Shown here: positions 47,975 through 59,215 of the stretch, piece after piece
Layout: each line of letters starts with the position of its first letter
How positions within the stretch are numbered: the stretch's first letter is position 1
Source: Pontederia crassipes
Lineage: Eukaryota; Streptophyta; Magnoliopsida; Commelinales; Pontederiaceae
NCBI GenBank assembly: GCA_030549335.1
Contig: CM060188.1
Span: 49,255,696 to 49,319,695 of the forward strand
Direction of reading: 5' to 3'
DNA: 64,000 nucleotides
The notes under the pieces: model-generated
Database searches by the model: none
The model's input: only the letters and a program-made list of their open reading frames with translations
Told to the model about the DNA's origin: nothing
Position numbers and translations under genes: made by a program

Positions 47975-49400
47975 TTATTATACATAGATACGTGTGAATA
48001 TAAATATATAACTATATTTTTTATTATAAAGGAAATATAATTTTAAAATTATAATTATATTATATAGGGAACATAGATATTTACTCAATATTAATAAATA
48101 TCATCATGATATATATTAATTATGAATATAAATTATTTTATTTATTGCTATAACATAACTAACATACTTTATAAACTTTCATTTAAAAAATAATTTTAAC
48201 GATACACTGCTTAATGAAATAATGATACTTAGCAACTTCTATCTTTTCTTTTATATAAATAAATATGGATATAAATGTGTACACTTCAATAACCAACAAA
48301 AAAAGATTTTTAGCACTAAATGATGTGATACTCATTGATATTATTAAGTTTACCATAGTAATAATTTTATGAATATTAATTCATTAGGATTATTATCATA
48401 ATAATAAAAATAAATATGATTTTTTATTAATAATAAATGTAATTATTATTATAAGATCAAATATGCAATTTTTTTACTTAAATATATTCATATGCATACA
48501 ACATTTTGTTATCATATAGAGATACATACACTTAGAAATCTGCACATGGCATTCTATATCATAAAGGACGTCAAGTATACTACTATTTGGAAGCATAATC
48601 TATTCATAGTTACAAATATTGAATTTAAAAATATGAATAAAGATATATATATTTCATAATGAACTTTTGAATATCATGATGAGATTATAATAAAATATTT
48701 TTTTATCACGCACATGTGTATATTCGTATGTCCGCACGTACTCTTTACTTTTAAAGAGCGAGTCAAATATGCAAATAAAAATTGATAGCCCCTCTATTTG
48801 TACATGGTGTACAATACACAATTTGTATATACAATTTATAAAAAAACATTTCTTATTCTTGAGAGAAAACATGCACACATAATAGAATGTATAACTTGCT
48901 TTTTGCAATATGCACCATAGCATCATATACATCATGATATTTATAGTTAATGTAAATAATATATAAGAAATAATAATTAAATTAGAAATCACTCAATAAT
49001 AAATTTTTATAGATATTATATTATATTTTATTTATAATATAAAATTTTATCATAAGTAATATAATTAAATAATAATTTAAATGATAGCTAACTTTTATTA
49101 TAGGTGATTAAGTATCTTATATTGGTTTGTAACTAAATATCCAATAATAATAAAATGATTATTTTGTTTGATATTCTAAAATGATTGATGTGCATAAATC
49201 TTCTATCTTGATAAAATAACAATAACAAAATGATTAAATTTGGTTGACTTTTTTGTTATTAACTGATTACGTATCATGTATTTGTTTATGATGAACTATG
49301 ACATATGGATATACATATAGAAATAAATTTAAAAACTATTAATAATATTAAAATAATGATTAAGTCTAGCTAATTATTTTATTATTAGCATATTATGTAT

Positions 49401-52219
49401 TGTCACGGACGTGTCCTAGAAATATCATTTGTGCATAATCATCATTTGTGCATAATCATGCATAACATACTAAGTTAGTTTGGATGTCCATTTAGTGATA
49501 TTTGTATATAGTAATTAATATTTCGGTTAGTGCATAATGATTACTTAATTATCAATAAACTTTACAAAGTAATTGTATAGAGTTATTAGGAATAAATCAT
49601 AAAATTTCTAAATATTATAATATATATGTTTAAATAGGATTAAGTAAGCTTAATTAGGATTAAAACACTTAGTTATGACAAAAAAAATGTGATTGGCCAT
49701 CACTTAAGTTCCAAGCAGCTGAAGCAGACAGGTGAGAGCTGCTCAAAGGGATATTTTTTCAAACTGTCATAAGATTTCAGAAAATTCTGAAAAAATACAT
49801 AAGTCACTTAACGTTATATTTTCACCGTAGAAAAATTACCAGAGGAAGAAATCGAGCGAACCGACCTGGGGAAAATCAGGAACGTCGGCTGTTCCAGGTG
49901 AGTTTTGATCCAGAAATTTTTCTTCTGATTGAGAGAATCATTATTTGGTGATAAACGAATCATAAATTATGAAATTTTGTTTCATCCATTCGAAGATAGC
50001 TTTCCATGGCCTTTGGAATCACCTAAAATAGAGTTTTATAGAGGAAGTTATGAACTTACCTTCGCAAGTCACTCATCCTGTCCCGAGTCTGATATAAGTT
50101 CCATTTGTAAATTAGGGCACGGTTATAATAGAGTGAATTAGGATTTGAAATTTGGATATGTTTTAGACATTCCAAGAGTTCGGTGGGAGGTGGAATCATC
50201 CTATTTGAAGTTGTATTTTGAGAGAAAGGAATTTTTCATTTCATAGTGATGCTTTTGTCAGATTTCAGGACATTGACAGATTGCGACTCGAATTAATTAT
50301 TTTTGTTATAAGTCCATATAGCGAGTTAAATTCTCTAATTTTTATGACAAAATATAATGAAGTCTACTTTACAGAAAAATTATGTCTAGTTAAATGGACA
50401 AGTATAAAGAAACATATAAATCAATATTTCAGTGACATACACTTTGCTAGGGCACAAACCCTAGGTCAGATTGCTTGGGATGTTCTGACTTACTCACTTA
50501 GAATTTGATAATGATATTTGAGTGTTGAAAACTTTAGTATGTCTAGTTTTTAATTAATCTAGAATCATAAGATTTGTCCATGTAATTAAGAAGTTATGAA
50601 TTATTGATTGACAGACACTCAGTCTGAAATCCTGAAACATCACATAGTTAAGCTTTGAAGAATTGAAAAGTTTCAAGTATGGAATAGCTTATGAATATGA
50701 ATACCTGAAGTTAGAAATTGGTATTAGAGAGGATTACATGAATTTTAGGGTGCATAATCATTCATGCATCATGAGCATGCATTGCATATTACCTTATTAA
50801 TGATGGAGAAGTAAAAAGGCATTATTGCTTGTAGGAAAACATCAAGTTGCAAGTGAAAGGGAGGAAATCTAATAAACTTACTTGAAGTGATAAAGTACAA
50901 TGTGAGTGGGTAAATTTACAATATATCAAAATATTATATGTTAATTCTTTTATTTATGGTATTACCTCAAGCAAAGCTTATTGTTGTTATTATTGAAACA
51001 TATCTTGAGATATGAAAAGTATTTATGATATGTTTCAAGAATTTCATATGAGATGGAGTAATATCTTATACAAAAATATTTCCAGGGAACAATACTTGTG
51101 AAGTGAAAATAAGTTTTATTTGATAATGATATGAGATTATGACATGTATATTTTGATATTGTTAAACTCCATGTGTTCATTAGCCATGCTGTTTGAAAAA
51201 GGTCTTTGGGACCGCATTCGATATACATGAAGCCTTTGGGACGTATATCGAATGTCTTTGCCCTTTGGGGGTTGCTCTGCGTGCACGTATTGACCCATGA
51301 TCGCTCTGCGTATTGATTGGGTGGCACACAATCATGATTGGGATATGTATTGACACATGATTTGCTCTGCGTATCTAAGACTCTTAATTGTGAAGCTCTG
51401 CTTAGCTGTATGACACACAATCATAGAGGGATACATATTGACCCATGATTTGCTCTGCGTATCCGTGACTCTTGATTATGAAGTTCTACTTAACTGTATG
51501 ACACATGATCATAGAGGGATACGTATTAACCCATGATGAGTATGTGCAATGACACATGTGTGGAGTTTAAATATGAAAATTATATCTTGAGTTACTTTTA
51601 CTTCTATGAAAGTTCATATGATTTGACAAGTTATGTTGTATGTGCTATGCTTTAAATATTTTCTCATATGATACAAAATGTGGTTTTTTTAAATGATATA
51701 TGCACTCGTATTGTTCCTCTATGTTGTACTTTTATTCCACTCACTGAGCAAATGATTGTTGCTCATAAAACCCATTTTAAATATTTTTTTTTAGATACTC
51801 GTAAGTTCTCGAGTTGAGTCGACTTGGAGCTTGTTTTGTTGCATATGGATAAGAGGTCGAGCCGCTGGAGCACTTTAATCCCCCTTCACTTTTATTTTTT
51901 GAAGCATGCATATGTAATAAATAGTCTTAGATGTTTTAATTAAGTTTGTGAGAAACTTTTTGTAAGATTGTGTAAGACTTGATCCTGTGGGGTGTTACAT
52001 GTGAGATGGTTTGTGAAAAAAAATGGCAATATGTGAATGTCCTATCTTATAGCTTTTTAGTAAACTTTGATAATTATATATGTGTCTTTTATATGTATTG
52101 ACAAATAACATAAGATAAGTAAGGGAGGAGGTTTTGTCGATTTTATTTTTGGAATTGATAAATATAACTAAGAGTGTGATGATTGGAATTAGAACTTAGT
52201 CACGGAGTTGGATGTGACA
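49401..52219 (+). mobile_element. Solo LTR with perfect target duplication
   Basis: The 2819-bp segment starts TGTCACGGACGTGTCC and ends GGAGTTGGATGTGACA, with a perfect 6-bp inverted end (TGTCAC/GTGACA). The flanks are the 5-bp duplication TGTAT at 49396-49400 and 52220-52224. The host repeat reads continuously across the join, which independently fixes both ends. No gag or pol and no second LTR are present, so it is a solo LTR left by recombination. The downstream part (CACTCACTGAGCAAATG near 51737, GATACTCGTAAGTTCTCG near 51793) resembles the R-U5 part of Tekay/Del LTRs. An inner region (51290-51540) repeats TATTGACCCATGAT and GCTCTGCGTAT words. Confidence 0.88.
51215..51254. repeat. Perfect 12-bp inverted repeat in solo LTR
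   Basis: CATTCGATATAC (51215-51226) and its exact reverse complement GTATATCGAATG (51243-51254) flank a 16-bp loop containing CCTTTGGGA. It could form a hairpin in LTR RNA or DNA. Confidence 0.8.
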
Positions 52220-53029
52220 TGTATCCTATATTAGTTTATAACAAATTACTCAGTAATAACAAAATGATCACAAATCTTCGTTGTTTGATATTCTAAAATA
52301 ATTGATGTACCTAAATCTTCTATCTCCTTTATAGAACACCAACCTCATAACAATAAAAAATAACTATATATGACTAAAAATTATTAATATAATAATATAG
52401 GATTATAAATATTATTAACACAAAAATATGAATTTTTCACATATTAATTATACTAATAAAATGATTAAGTTTAGTTGATTATTTTATTATTAACTAATTA
52501 TGCATCCTATATTGATTTATAACAAACTATCCGATAGTAACATCATGATTACAAATCTTAGTTGTTTGATATTCTAAAATGATTGATATACGTAAATCTT
52601 CTATCGCCTTCATAGCATAACAACCTGATAATAATAAAAAATTAATATATACAATTCATAATTATTAATATAAATAACATATGAGAATAAATATTATTAA
52701 TACAAAAACATATGATTTATTTCATATATCATGGGCTATAGAAAAAAAATCTTTCATATATATATGCATACACAAACACACATATACAGATAAGGAGATG
52801 TATAAGATGTAGATACATATATGCTTATCTTTATTTGTATATATAAGATGTAGATATATATTTGCATACATAGCTACTTATATGTATCCTATATATTGAA
52901 AACTTTGATGATACTTATATTAATCATCAATAGATATCATCATTAGAGTATGAAATACATATCTGTTACTCGAACTTTATAAAATTTGTCTTTTCTTATA
53001 TAAAAATTATAATATTTAATTTTTATTAG

Positions 53030-53285
53030 ACAAAGAGAAATTATATAAGAGTATTTTTTTATTGTGCACAAACTTATATTTGTGGGTCCTCACATATTCT
53101 TTGCCTTCAAACAAGGCGTCGAGTATATAAATATAAATTAAAAGCTCCATATAACATTTTATATTTTTATTATAGGAGAGAAAATTATATATAAGTTTTT
53201 TTATCATGCACAGGCCTATATTTATAGGACCGCACGAATTTTTTCCTTCAAGAGAAGTCATCGAGTATGCAAATAAAACTGAAAG
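53030..53285. repeat. Two tandem copies of a block of about 125 bp
   Basis: Both copies contain GAGAAATTATATAAG or GAGAAAATTATATATAAG, TTTTTTTAT, TGCACA, CTATATTTATAGG or CTTATATTTGTGG, a CACATATTC or CACGAATTT word, and CATCGAGTATGC-type ends. A third, older copy lies at 48680-48800. All are within Helitron-like element B. Confidence 0.65.
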
Positions 53286-53452
53286 TTTCTCTATTTATAG
53301 TTACAAATATATAATTTAAAATATAAATAAATAGAATTATATATATTTTTAATAACTAACTTTGAGTTTTCATGATTATATAATTAAAATATTATTCTTT
53401 TACACATTCAATTTATGAGAGCACGACACGTGGCACTTTTAATATATATATA

Positions 53453-54186
53453 TGATAAAAGGAACCTATGGAGCGCGAATGTTTTGCATCCCTATTGATC
53501 GCCTAATCCACCGTCCAATAGAAGATCCATGGCCTTAGACAGCAACAACAGCATGATGGGGCAAATAATGCAAGTCCGCAACAACAGAACGGCAGGCAGT
53601 GGGATAGCGACAACAGCACAATAGAGAAACAATGCAGGGCAGCAACTGCAGCACGATAGGCAGCGGAGCAAGCAAAACTAGAGGGGTAGCAAGAGCAGTA
53701 CGATGGAGCGAACAAGAAAGCGGTTCAGCAAACAGCACAAGGCAAGCGGCGCAGGATCACAACAGGCTTCGCAGCGAGAAGCGGCAACAAGTGGTGTCAG
53801 TGGTGCCGAAAAAATGGAGGAATGATGAAGCGATTTGCTGCGTTGAAGAGGACAGCTCCGTTGAGCAAAAAACAAAGATGGAATCCAATCATTAGAAGAA
53901 AAGAGTTAAGGGTTCATATACAGCGAGATGGGAGACGATTGTTTTGAGAACTTCGTCAAACTCCAGCCGTCCAACAAATACCATCCAGCAATCTCCGGCG
54001 GTGGCAGCTAGGGATTCAATTTATCTCCTCTTTAAACATGACTTCAAATATGGATCGTCTCTTTGCAATCAATGGTCATGATTAATCACTTTTTAAGTGA
54101 AATCTTGGCCACGGATCTTCTTTTCAGTGGTGGATGGCGCGCTCAGTAGGGATGCAAAAAAGTTACTGCTTGTAGGTTCCTTTTAC

Positions 54187-54188
<2 letters not shown>
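53453..54188. mobile_element. TIR element with GC-rich core, in a TA repeat
   Basis: The inverted ends pair GATAAAAGGAACCTA at the left with TAGGTTCCTTTTACCC at the right, then TTTTGCATCCCTA with TAGGGATGCAAAA. The pairing extends to AGAAGATCCATGGCC against GGCCACGGATCTTC, so the arms are about 85 bp. Both flanks are TA repeats, so a target duplication cannot be read. The core (53535-53860) is GC-rich with repeated AGCAACAGCAC-type CAG words and an open stretch, unlike the AT-rich host, and may be captured sequence. No transposase is present. Confidence 0.7.

Positions 54189-54268
<80 letters not shown>
54189..54268. repeat. (TA)n-(GATA)n microsatellite
   Basis: About 24 AT units (54189-54237) are followed by about eight GATA units. 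It directly abuts the right end of the TIR element, suggesting insertion into a TA tract. Confidence 0.92.
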
Positions 54269-54269
<1 letters not shown>

Positions 54270-54452
54270 TTTTCGTATAACTAACGTTTGATTATCCATG
54301 ATTATATAATTATAATATTATCACTTTATATATTCAATTTATGAGAGCTCGACACGTGTAATTTTCTACCTCTGCTTATATATATATATATATATAGGTA
54401 AAAGCATGGGATATGATCATGACAAGTGGCATATTATGGTGATGACATGTGT
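54269..54452. repeat. Second copy of the Helitron-B terminal segment
   Basis: The stretch ATTATATAATTATAATATTA ... TTCAATTTATGAGAGCTCGACACGTGT repeats 53360-53435 with substitutions. It ends in another TA tract at 54378-54396, followed by GGTAAAAGCATGG. It shows that the same terminal segment occurs on both sides of the TIR element. Confidence 0.6.
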
Positions 54453-54662
54453 TGTAACACCCGGTTTTTTAAAAATATAAAATATAAAATATAAATAAAT
54501 AAATAGGTAACCAAGTGGATAAGACCAAGAGTGGACAACTAGACCTATGAATAGGTAAGGTTGTGGATAAGATCAAGAATGGACACCTATGCATATGAAT
54601 GGATAAGATTATGGATAAGATCAAAAAGGGCAATGTGGACATTTCCTTCCATCCAAGATCCC

Positions 54663-54670
54663 TATATAAA
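54663..54670 (+). promoter_or_regulatory. Chromovirus LTR TATA box
   Basis: TATATAAA, preceded by GATCCC, lies about 210 bp into the LTR; the right LTR has the same box at 60779-60786. It is the likely core promoter of the element. Confidence 0.6.
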
Positions 54671-55199
54671 GAGGACTTCTCTTGGATATCCCCCTTTTTC
54701 CTCTCCATCAGTCCTCTCTCTTCTCCCTTAAAGCACATCATCCAGCAAGAGAAGAAAGATTCCACCAAGGTGTTGCATCAAGGTTATCTACATTTCCGCA
54801 CCCTTTTAATCTTTAGGTCCATTACTCACTTTCTCCCCTCCATTTGGATTATTTCCTAGGTGAAGATTATTAAGGAGAAGAGTTATCGGTGTTCGGAAAG
54901 AGCCAAGCTAGGATCAAATACGAAATAAGGTGGGTGATACCGAAATCCCCTTGTATAACATGATAGCAATTTATTGGAATTAGGTTCTTATCGTTTGATG
55001 TGTTCTTGATGATTGAAATGATATGAAAAATGATGGATTGATTGTATTATCATGTTTGCTTCATGATTGTGATTCCTTTTGATCCTAGATATATTCTGTA
55101 TTAACCCTCTAGGCTTAGATGATTGATTGTATGCCTTGATTTCATTTTTGGATTGAAATTCATGGTTAAATGGATTCTGTTCGTTTCTGTTTTTCATGA

Positions 55200-55490
55200 G
55201 GACCGGTCGACCGATCCTGTTGATAAGGTTATGATCGATCCTTGGAGACCGGTCGACCGATCAATCTTTTCGAGCCTTATATCATTCGGCCGATCGGTCG
55301 ATCGAATCTCTTTTTGATTAAGTACTATCGGTCGACCGATCCAGAGATATCGGTTGACCGGTGTAGTAGAAACTTATTGTATTGCATTTAGACCAACCGG
55401 TCGATCGATCCAGAGATATCGGACGATCGGTGTTCGAAAAATGGTCGACCGACCACTGAGGACCGGTCGATCGATATCTGTCCAGATTGT
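55200..55490. repeat. Cluster of ATCGGTCGACCGAT-like palindromes, left LTR
   Basis: About ten copies of palindromic words around GGTCGACCGATC occur, with variants such as CGGTCGATCGATC, CGGTTGACCGGT and GGCCGATCGGTCGATCG. Several are joined by CAGAGATATCGGT. The equivalent cluster is in the right LTR at 61318-61615. Many contain the self-complementary core GTCGAC. Confidence 0.9.
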
Positions 55491-56419
55491 ATATTGATTC
55501 CTATTTTGATTGAAATTCTTTCTATGCTTGTGTTGTGCTACTCTTTACTGTTTGGAATGTTATGTGATTGAATCTTTGATCTTGTTTTGATTTGTCCTAT
55601 GATCCAATCCTATTATGATATGCAAGCATGACAAAGTGATAAAGTGACTAAGAAAGAAAGACATGAATATGTTTATGGGAGTTGTGGTTAGAGCCTAAAT
55701 TAAGTAGGGTCGCTCCCTTAGCCATGGCTTGATCCCCCATTGGTTGTCTCTTGCATAAATCCTCCAGGATGAAAACACCCAAAGGCACCTAATGTTAAGT
55801 GAAAGTAAGAGCACAAAGAGCATGGACAAGTAACTTGAACATGATGAACAAAGCATGATTATTGACCCAGCATGATCTCTGAAATATTTTATGATTATAA
55901 GACTGACTCATGATCTCTCTCTCTTCTATCCATCTATATCTCAGATTGAATGATCTTATGCTCTCAAATTTGATCTTATCGCAAGTGCTTACTAATTCTA
56001 CCAATTACTATTTATTGTTATGCATTGTGCACTGATGGATCCCCACTAGGTTGTATAGCTTACGGGAGTACCTCCTCCCCTGTGTTGATTTCCATAGGGC
56101 CATGTCAGTGATAGTGTTGAGATTATGTGCCGCGACCAGCGATGCTAAAGCACATGAACCAAGAGAGGGCCTAGTTATCTTTATTTCTGCATTTTGAGCT
56201 TGATGTAATTCAGACATTATGGTTATCATGGACTTTGTAATATTTTGGGACTTTCACTTTTATGATATTTCTATCTTCCCTTCTTTGATTTTATCATTGG
56301 CATGTCATTATTTTTAATTGAGATTTGGTTAAGTTTTGGTCAATGTTATAGTGTTTTCGTAGCGCCTTCGAATAGATCCTCGCCATGTGGCGTTGGTCGA
56401 TTTGGGGGCGTTACATTTA

Positions 56420-56432
56420 TAGTATCAGAGCC
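56420..56432 (+). other. Chromovirus primer-binding site, tRNA-Met-like
   Basis: TAGTATCAGAGCC lies four bases after the LTR and matches the initiator-Met primer consensus TGGTATCAGAGCC except for one base. Confidence 0.8.
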
Positions 56433-58855
56433 TAAAATTAGGACTCTCTTGACGTCCTATTGTATAAGATAGTATGGTATAAGAGAGGCTCATATGCTAT
56501 CGCCGAGTTGTCGCCACACCCTCCACCGTAAAGTACAAGTAAGATTTTTTTGCTTTGTGTCATTCTTGATTGATATATCGATGCTTATTTCATAGGAATG
56601 GTTGATTCCGAAGGAGGTTATTTGTATGGTAGGAATCAACCTAAAGGGTATTAGTGATTATGCAAAAAGAGGCATAAAGATTATGAAAAATTGGGAAAGA
56701 ATAAGTAATACATGTGGATGATGATACCTACATGAAGAATCAGACTTATAGATATTTAGAGAATAAAAGATAAGAAACAATTTTGTTCTTTCAATTCATG
56801 TTTTCCATCTCTTTCATGATCACCCTACTCATGGACTTCTTCTGCTGACTGCAGCAGTATGAAGAGGAAAAGGAGTAGGCATATTGCAAAGAGATGTAGT
56901 TTTATGAGAGAAATGAGGGAATTATAAGAATAAATAAAAGAATTGCCTCACACAATAAGTAGGTGTGAGATGGTTCCAACATAGTAGAAGCGAATTTTAA
57001 GGAAATCAAGCATGCCTAAATTATGATTTATGTGGTTCTATGAGTTTGTTAAGATAGAGGTTTATTTATATGTTATATTGATAAGTAGGCAACCGTAACG
57101 CTTGTTGTACCTTATACTTCATACGGACTCTATGTTATGTTGATAAAAGTCTTAAGAAAATACAAACTAGTTATATGAATTCTTATTACCTCATATTGAG
57201 CTAAGAGTTAAATATGGATGAATAAACATAGAATTTTGAAAGACTAAGGGTCACATTGGATTGAAGAATGGATACCAAACATTCAACCGCTACCCTGTTT
57301 CGATTGATCAAAGGACATTGATAAACAGGCGTCCACTCCTCCTTTTGGACGACCGCTAAATGAACTAGAAATGGACGACCGTTGATTTGTAGGCTTCTGA
57401 TATGTGGATAGAAGGAAATTCGATCCTAATCGAATCTTTTGATTTATTAAGCCTTTTCCCACATGATTTAATATATAATGAAACGAACTTAAAAATATTT
57501 CAGAACGATGCTTAGTATAACCTAGATCTAATTACAGGTCAAAATAGAAGTCCACTATAATGATGAAAAGTTATATTATGGTTTAGAGCGAGGTCATCTC
57601 CTTCGAGGGATGTTTCCGCTTAACACAAGATAGCGAGGTCATCTCCTTTGAGGGATGTTTCCGCTTAGAACAAGATTTATCCTCACTCATGTTATGGCCT
57701 AGTGCGAGGTCATCTCCCCTGAGGGATGTTTGCGAAAGTGCGAGATTATGCTCATCTTTATGAATGTTGTCGTCTAGAGTGAAGTCATCCACACTCTTAC
57801 AGATGTTTCCGCCTTGTGCGAAGTATGATGCTTATTACTGATGTCAAGTTAAAAGGAGGACAATTGTATGAAAAAGGACCAATGCGAGATATGAAAATGG
57901 ACTAAAGCATGATATGGTGATGGACTATAGTAGGTTACGAAAATGGACAATGTGCAAAAGTTAAAGATGATTGCTTGCCTTGTATTTTGGTGATTGCTTT
58001 GCTTTTTCCTACCTTATTGCTTGAATTCATTCTATGTGTTTTCCTGCATGTATTAAGGACTTATGTTATGTAGCGTGCATAAATTGTTTGGGTTCCTTAT
58101 GGATTGAAGTTAGCATGTGTTCCATCGATCGATCGAATCATCATCGTAATCATAACATTGATTCGGGGTGCTTCTCACTCCTTTAAGATAATTTTATTGG
58201 TTTATTCCCCTATACATGGAGGGAAAAACACTCATCTCCAAAAGAAGAGAACTTGCCATGGTGATATACATATGACCACCGGTTTTCTATGAAGGTATAT
58301 GACATGATATTGTAATGGAAAGATAGATCAATAAAAGATAGTGCAAGGTAAACCAAGAAGTTAAAGTTAAGTGACTTCCACGATTAAATTATCGAATGAA
58401 GCATTGATACAAAGGATCGAGACATAGGAAGGATATTGAATGGCATTGATTAATGAATCATCTTATTCCAATGGCATAGATCGTCAAGAACAATCCATTC
58501 TCAAGTGATTTATAAGACTTTTGATTGATTCCAAACAAAATTATCGCATTGGATGATTACTTATACTTGTACCTTGCACAATCCCTCAAGCCATATGATC
58601 TGAGTTGAAGGTCAAGTGACCATATCTCTAGATGACTATCATTATATCATATCACAAGAACATCGACATTGGGCGACACTAAATGTTGACAATTAGAATA
58701 GAACGTGATCTCAGAAGCAAATACAATTTTTTTGCTCATTAAGTTCAAGTATATCGATGTGATTAAAAATATAATGATAAGCATGTTCACTAACACTCCT
58801 TTTAAGGAGGTTATTGACCCAAACAACTATAATAAAGTATGCTGAAATTTTAGTA
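56433..58855 (+). other. Chromovirus internal region without recognisable gag-RT
   Basis: No gag, protease or RT motif could be found on either strand. The region has only short open frames. It contains an imperfect repeat series at 57588-57815, and a CTTTTAAGGAGGTTAT word at 58799 that equals the polypurine tract before the right LTR. It may be deleted and rearranged pol-leader sequence or foreign filler. Confidence 0.5.
57588..57815. repeat. Imperfect repeats of GCGAGGTCATCTCC / GGGATGTTTCCGC
   Basis: Three good copies start GCGAGGTCATCTCC at 57588, 57633 and 57704, each followed by a GAGGGATGTTT word. A fourth, worn copy (GTGAAGTCATCC ... GATGTTTCCGCC) ends near 57815. Spacing is irregular (45-70 bp). 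The origin is unknown. Confidence 0.75.
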
Positions 58856-59215
58856 GATAGGAGAATTATGGAGACTTTGGAATACACGCTGAGGATATAT
58901 ACACTCGATTGACATGGTAGTTGGAATGATCGTTTACATGTGATCGGAATTACTTATGATAATAGCTACCAATTAAATATTTTAGAATACTGTTCGATTA
59001 AATTGACAACCTTGTTCACCACTCAATTGGGTGAAATAAGCAAAGAGAAATCATGCACGAAGAGGATATATTAAGAAGGTAGAACGAGTTAAGGAAAATG
59101 TTAAAAAGAAAGGAGCTACGCAAGACGAAGGTATACGAAAAGATATTGTTAATTATGGTGATCAAATGTTACTGGAAGCCCCCTATATGAAAGAGGTAAT
59201 GCAGATAAGTAAGGA
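58856..59215 (+). pseudogene. First, older copy of chromovirus integrase C-terminal segment
   Basis: The translation reads METLEYTLRIYTLD-stop-HGSWNDRLHVIGITYDNSYQLN. It aligns with the [20 protein letters not shown] and [11 protein letters not shown] block that follows about 870 bp downstream. The match continues into a lysine/glutamate-rich tail and DQMLLEAPYMKEV. This segment lies upstream of the integrase zinc finger, the wrong order for an intact pol, so it is a duplicated or rearranged piece. It contains stops. Confidence 0.6.

Larger units (their letters stand above)
45993..53452 (-). mobile_element. Helitron-like element B (non-autonomous, interrupted)
   Basis: A second CTAG at 45993-45996 follows a host A and is 8 nt from an imperfect hairpin, CCGGCGT-GAA-ACGCGG (46005-46020), the same geometry as element A. 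The body is extremely AT-rich without coding sequence. The other end is inferred near 53452, where the minus strand reads ATATATATTAAAAGTGCC. A solo LTR (49401-52219) interrupts the body; without it the element is about 4.6 kb. Body repeats include a block at 49085-49200, resumed at 52220-52340 and 52480-52620 (TTTGATATTCTAAAATGATT), and a block at 48680-48800 that recurs twice at 53030-53285. Confidence 0.45.
54453..56415 (+). repeat. Chromovirus 5' LTR
   Basis: The 1963-bp LTR begins TGTAACACCCGG and ends GGGGCGTTACA. A TATA box, TATATAAA, is at 54663-54670. A cluster of GGTCGACCGATC-type palindromes lies at 55200-55490. A GGATAAGATCAAGAATGGAC unit occurs once in this copy. Confidence 0.93.

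Noticed and set aside
53503-53895. Open frames in the GC-rich core of the TIR element
   Set aside because: They arise from CAG-type repeats; opposite-strand frames are equally open and none shows a domain.
55200-55490. CRISPR-like array of short repeats
   Set aside because: The repeats are palindromes of variable length and spacing inside a plant LTR, duplicated in the partner LTR; there are no spacers or cas genes.
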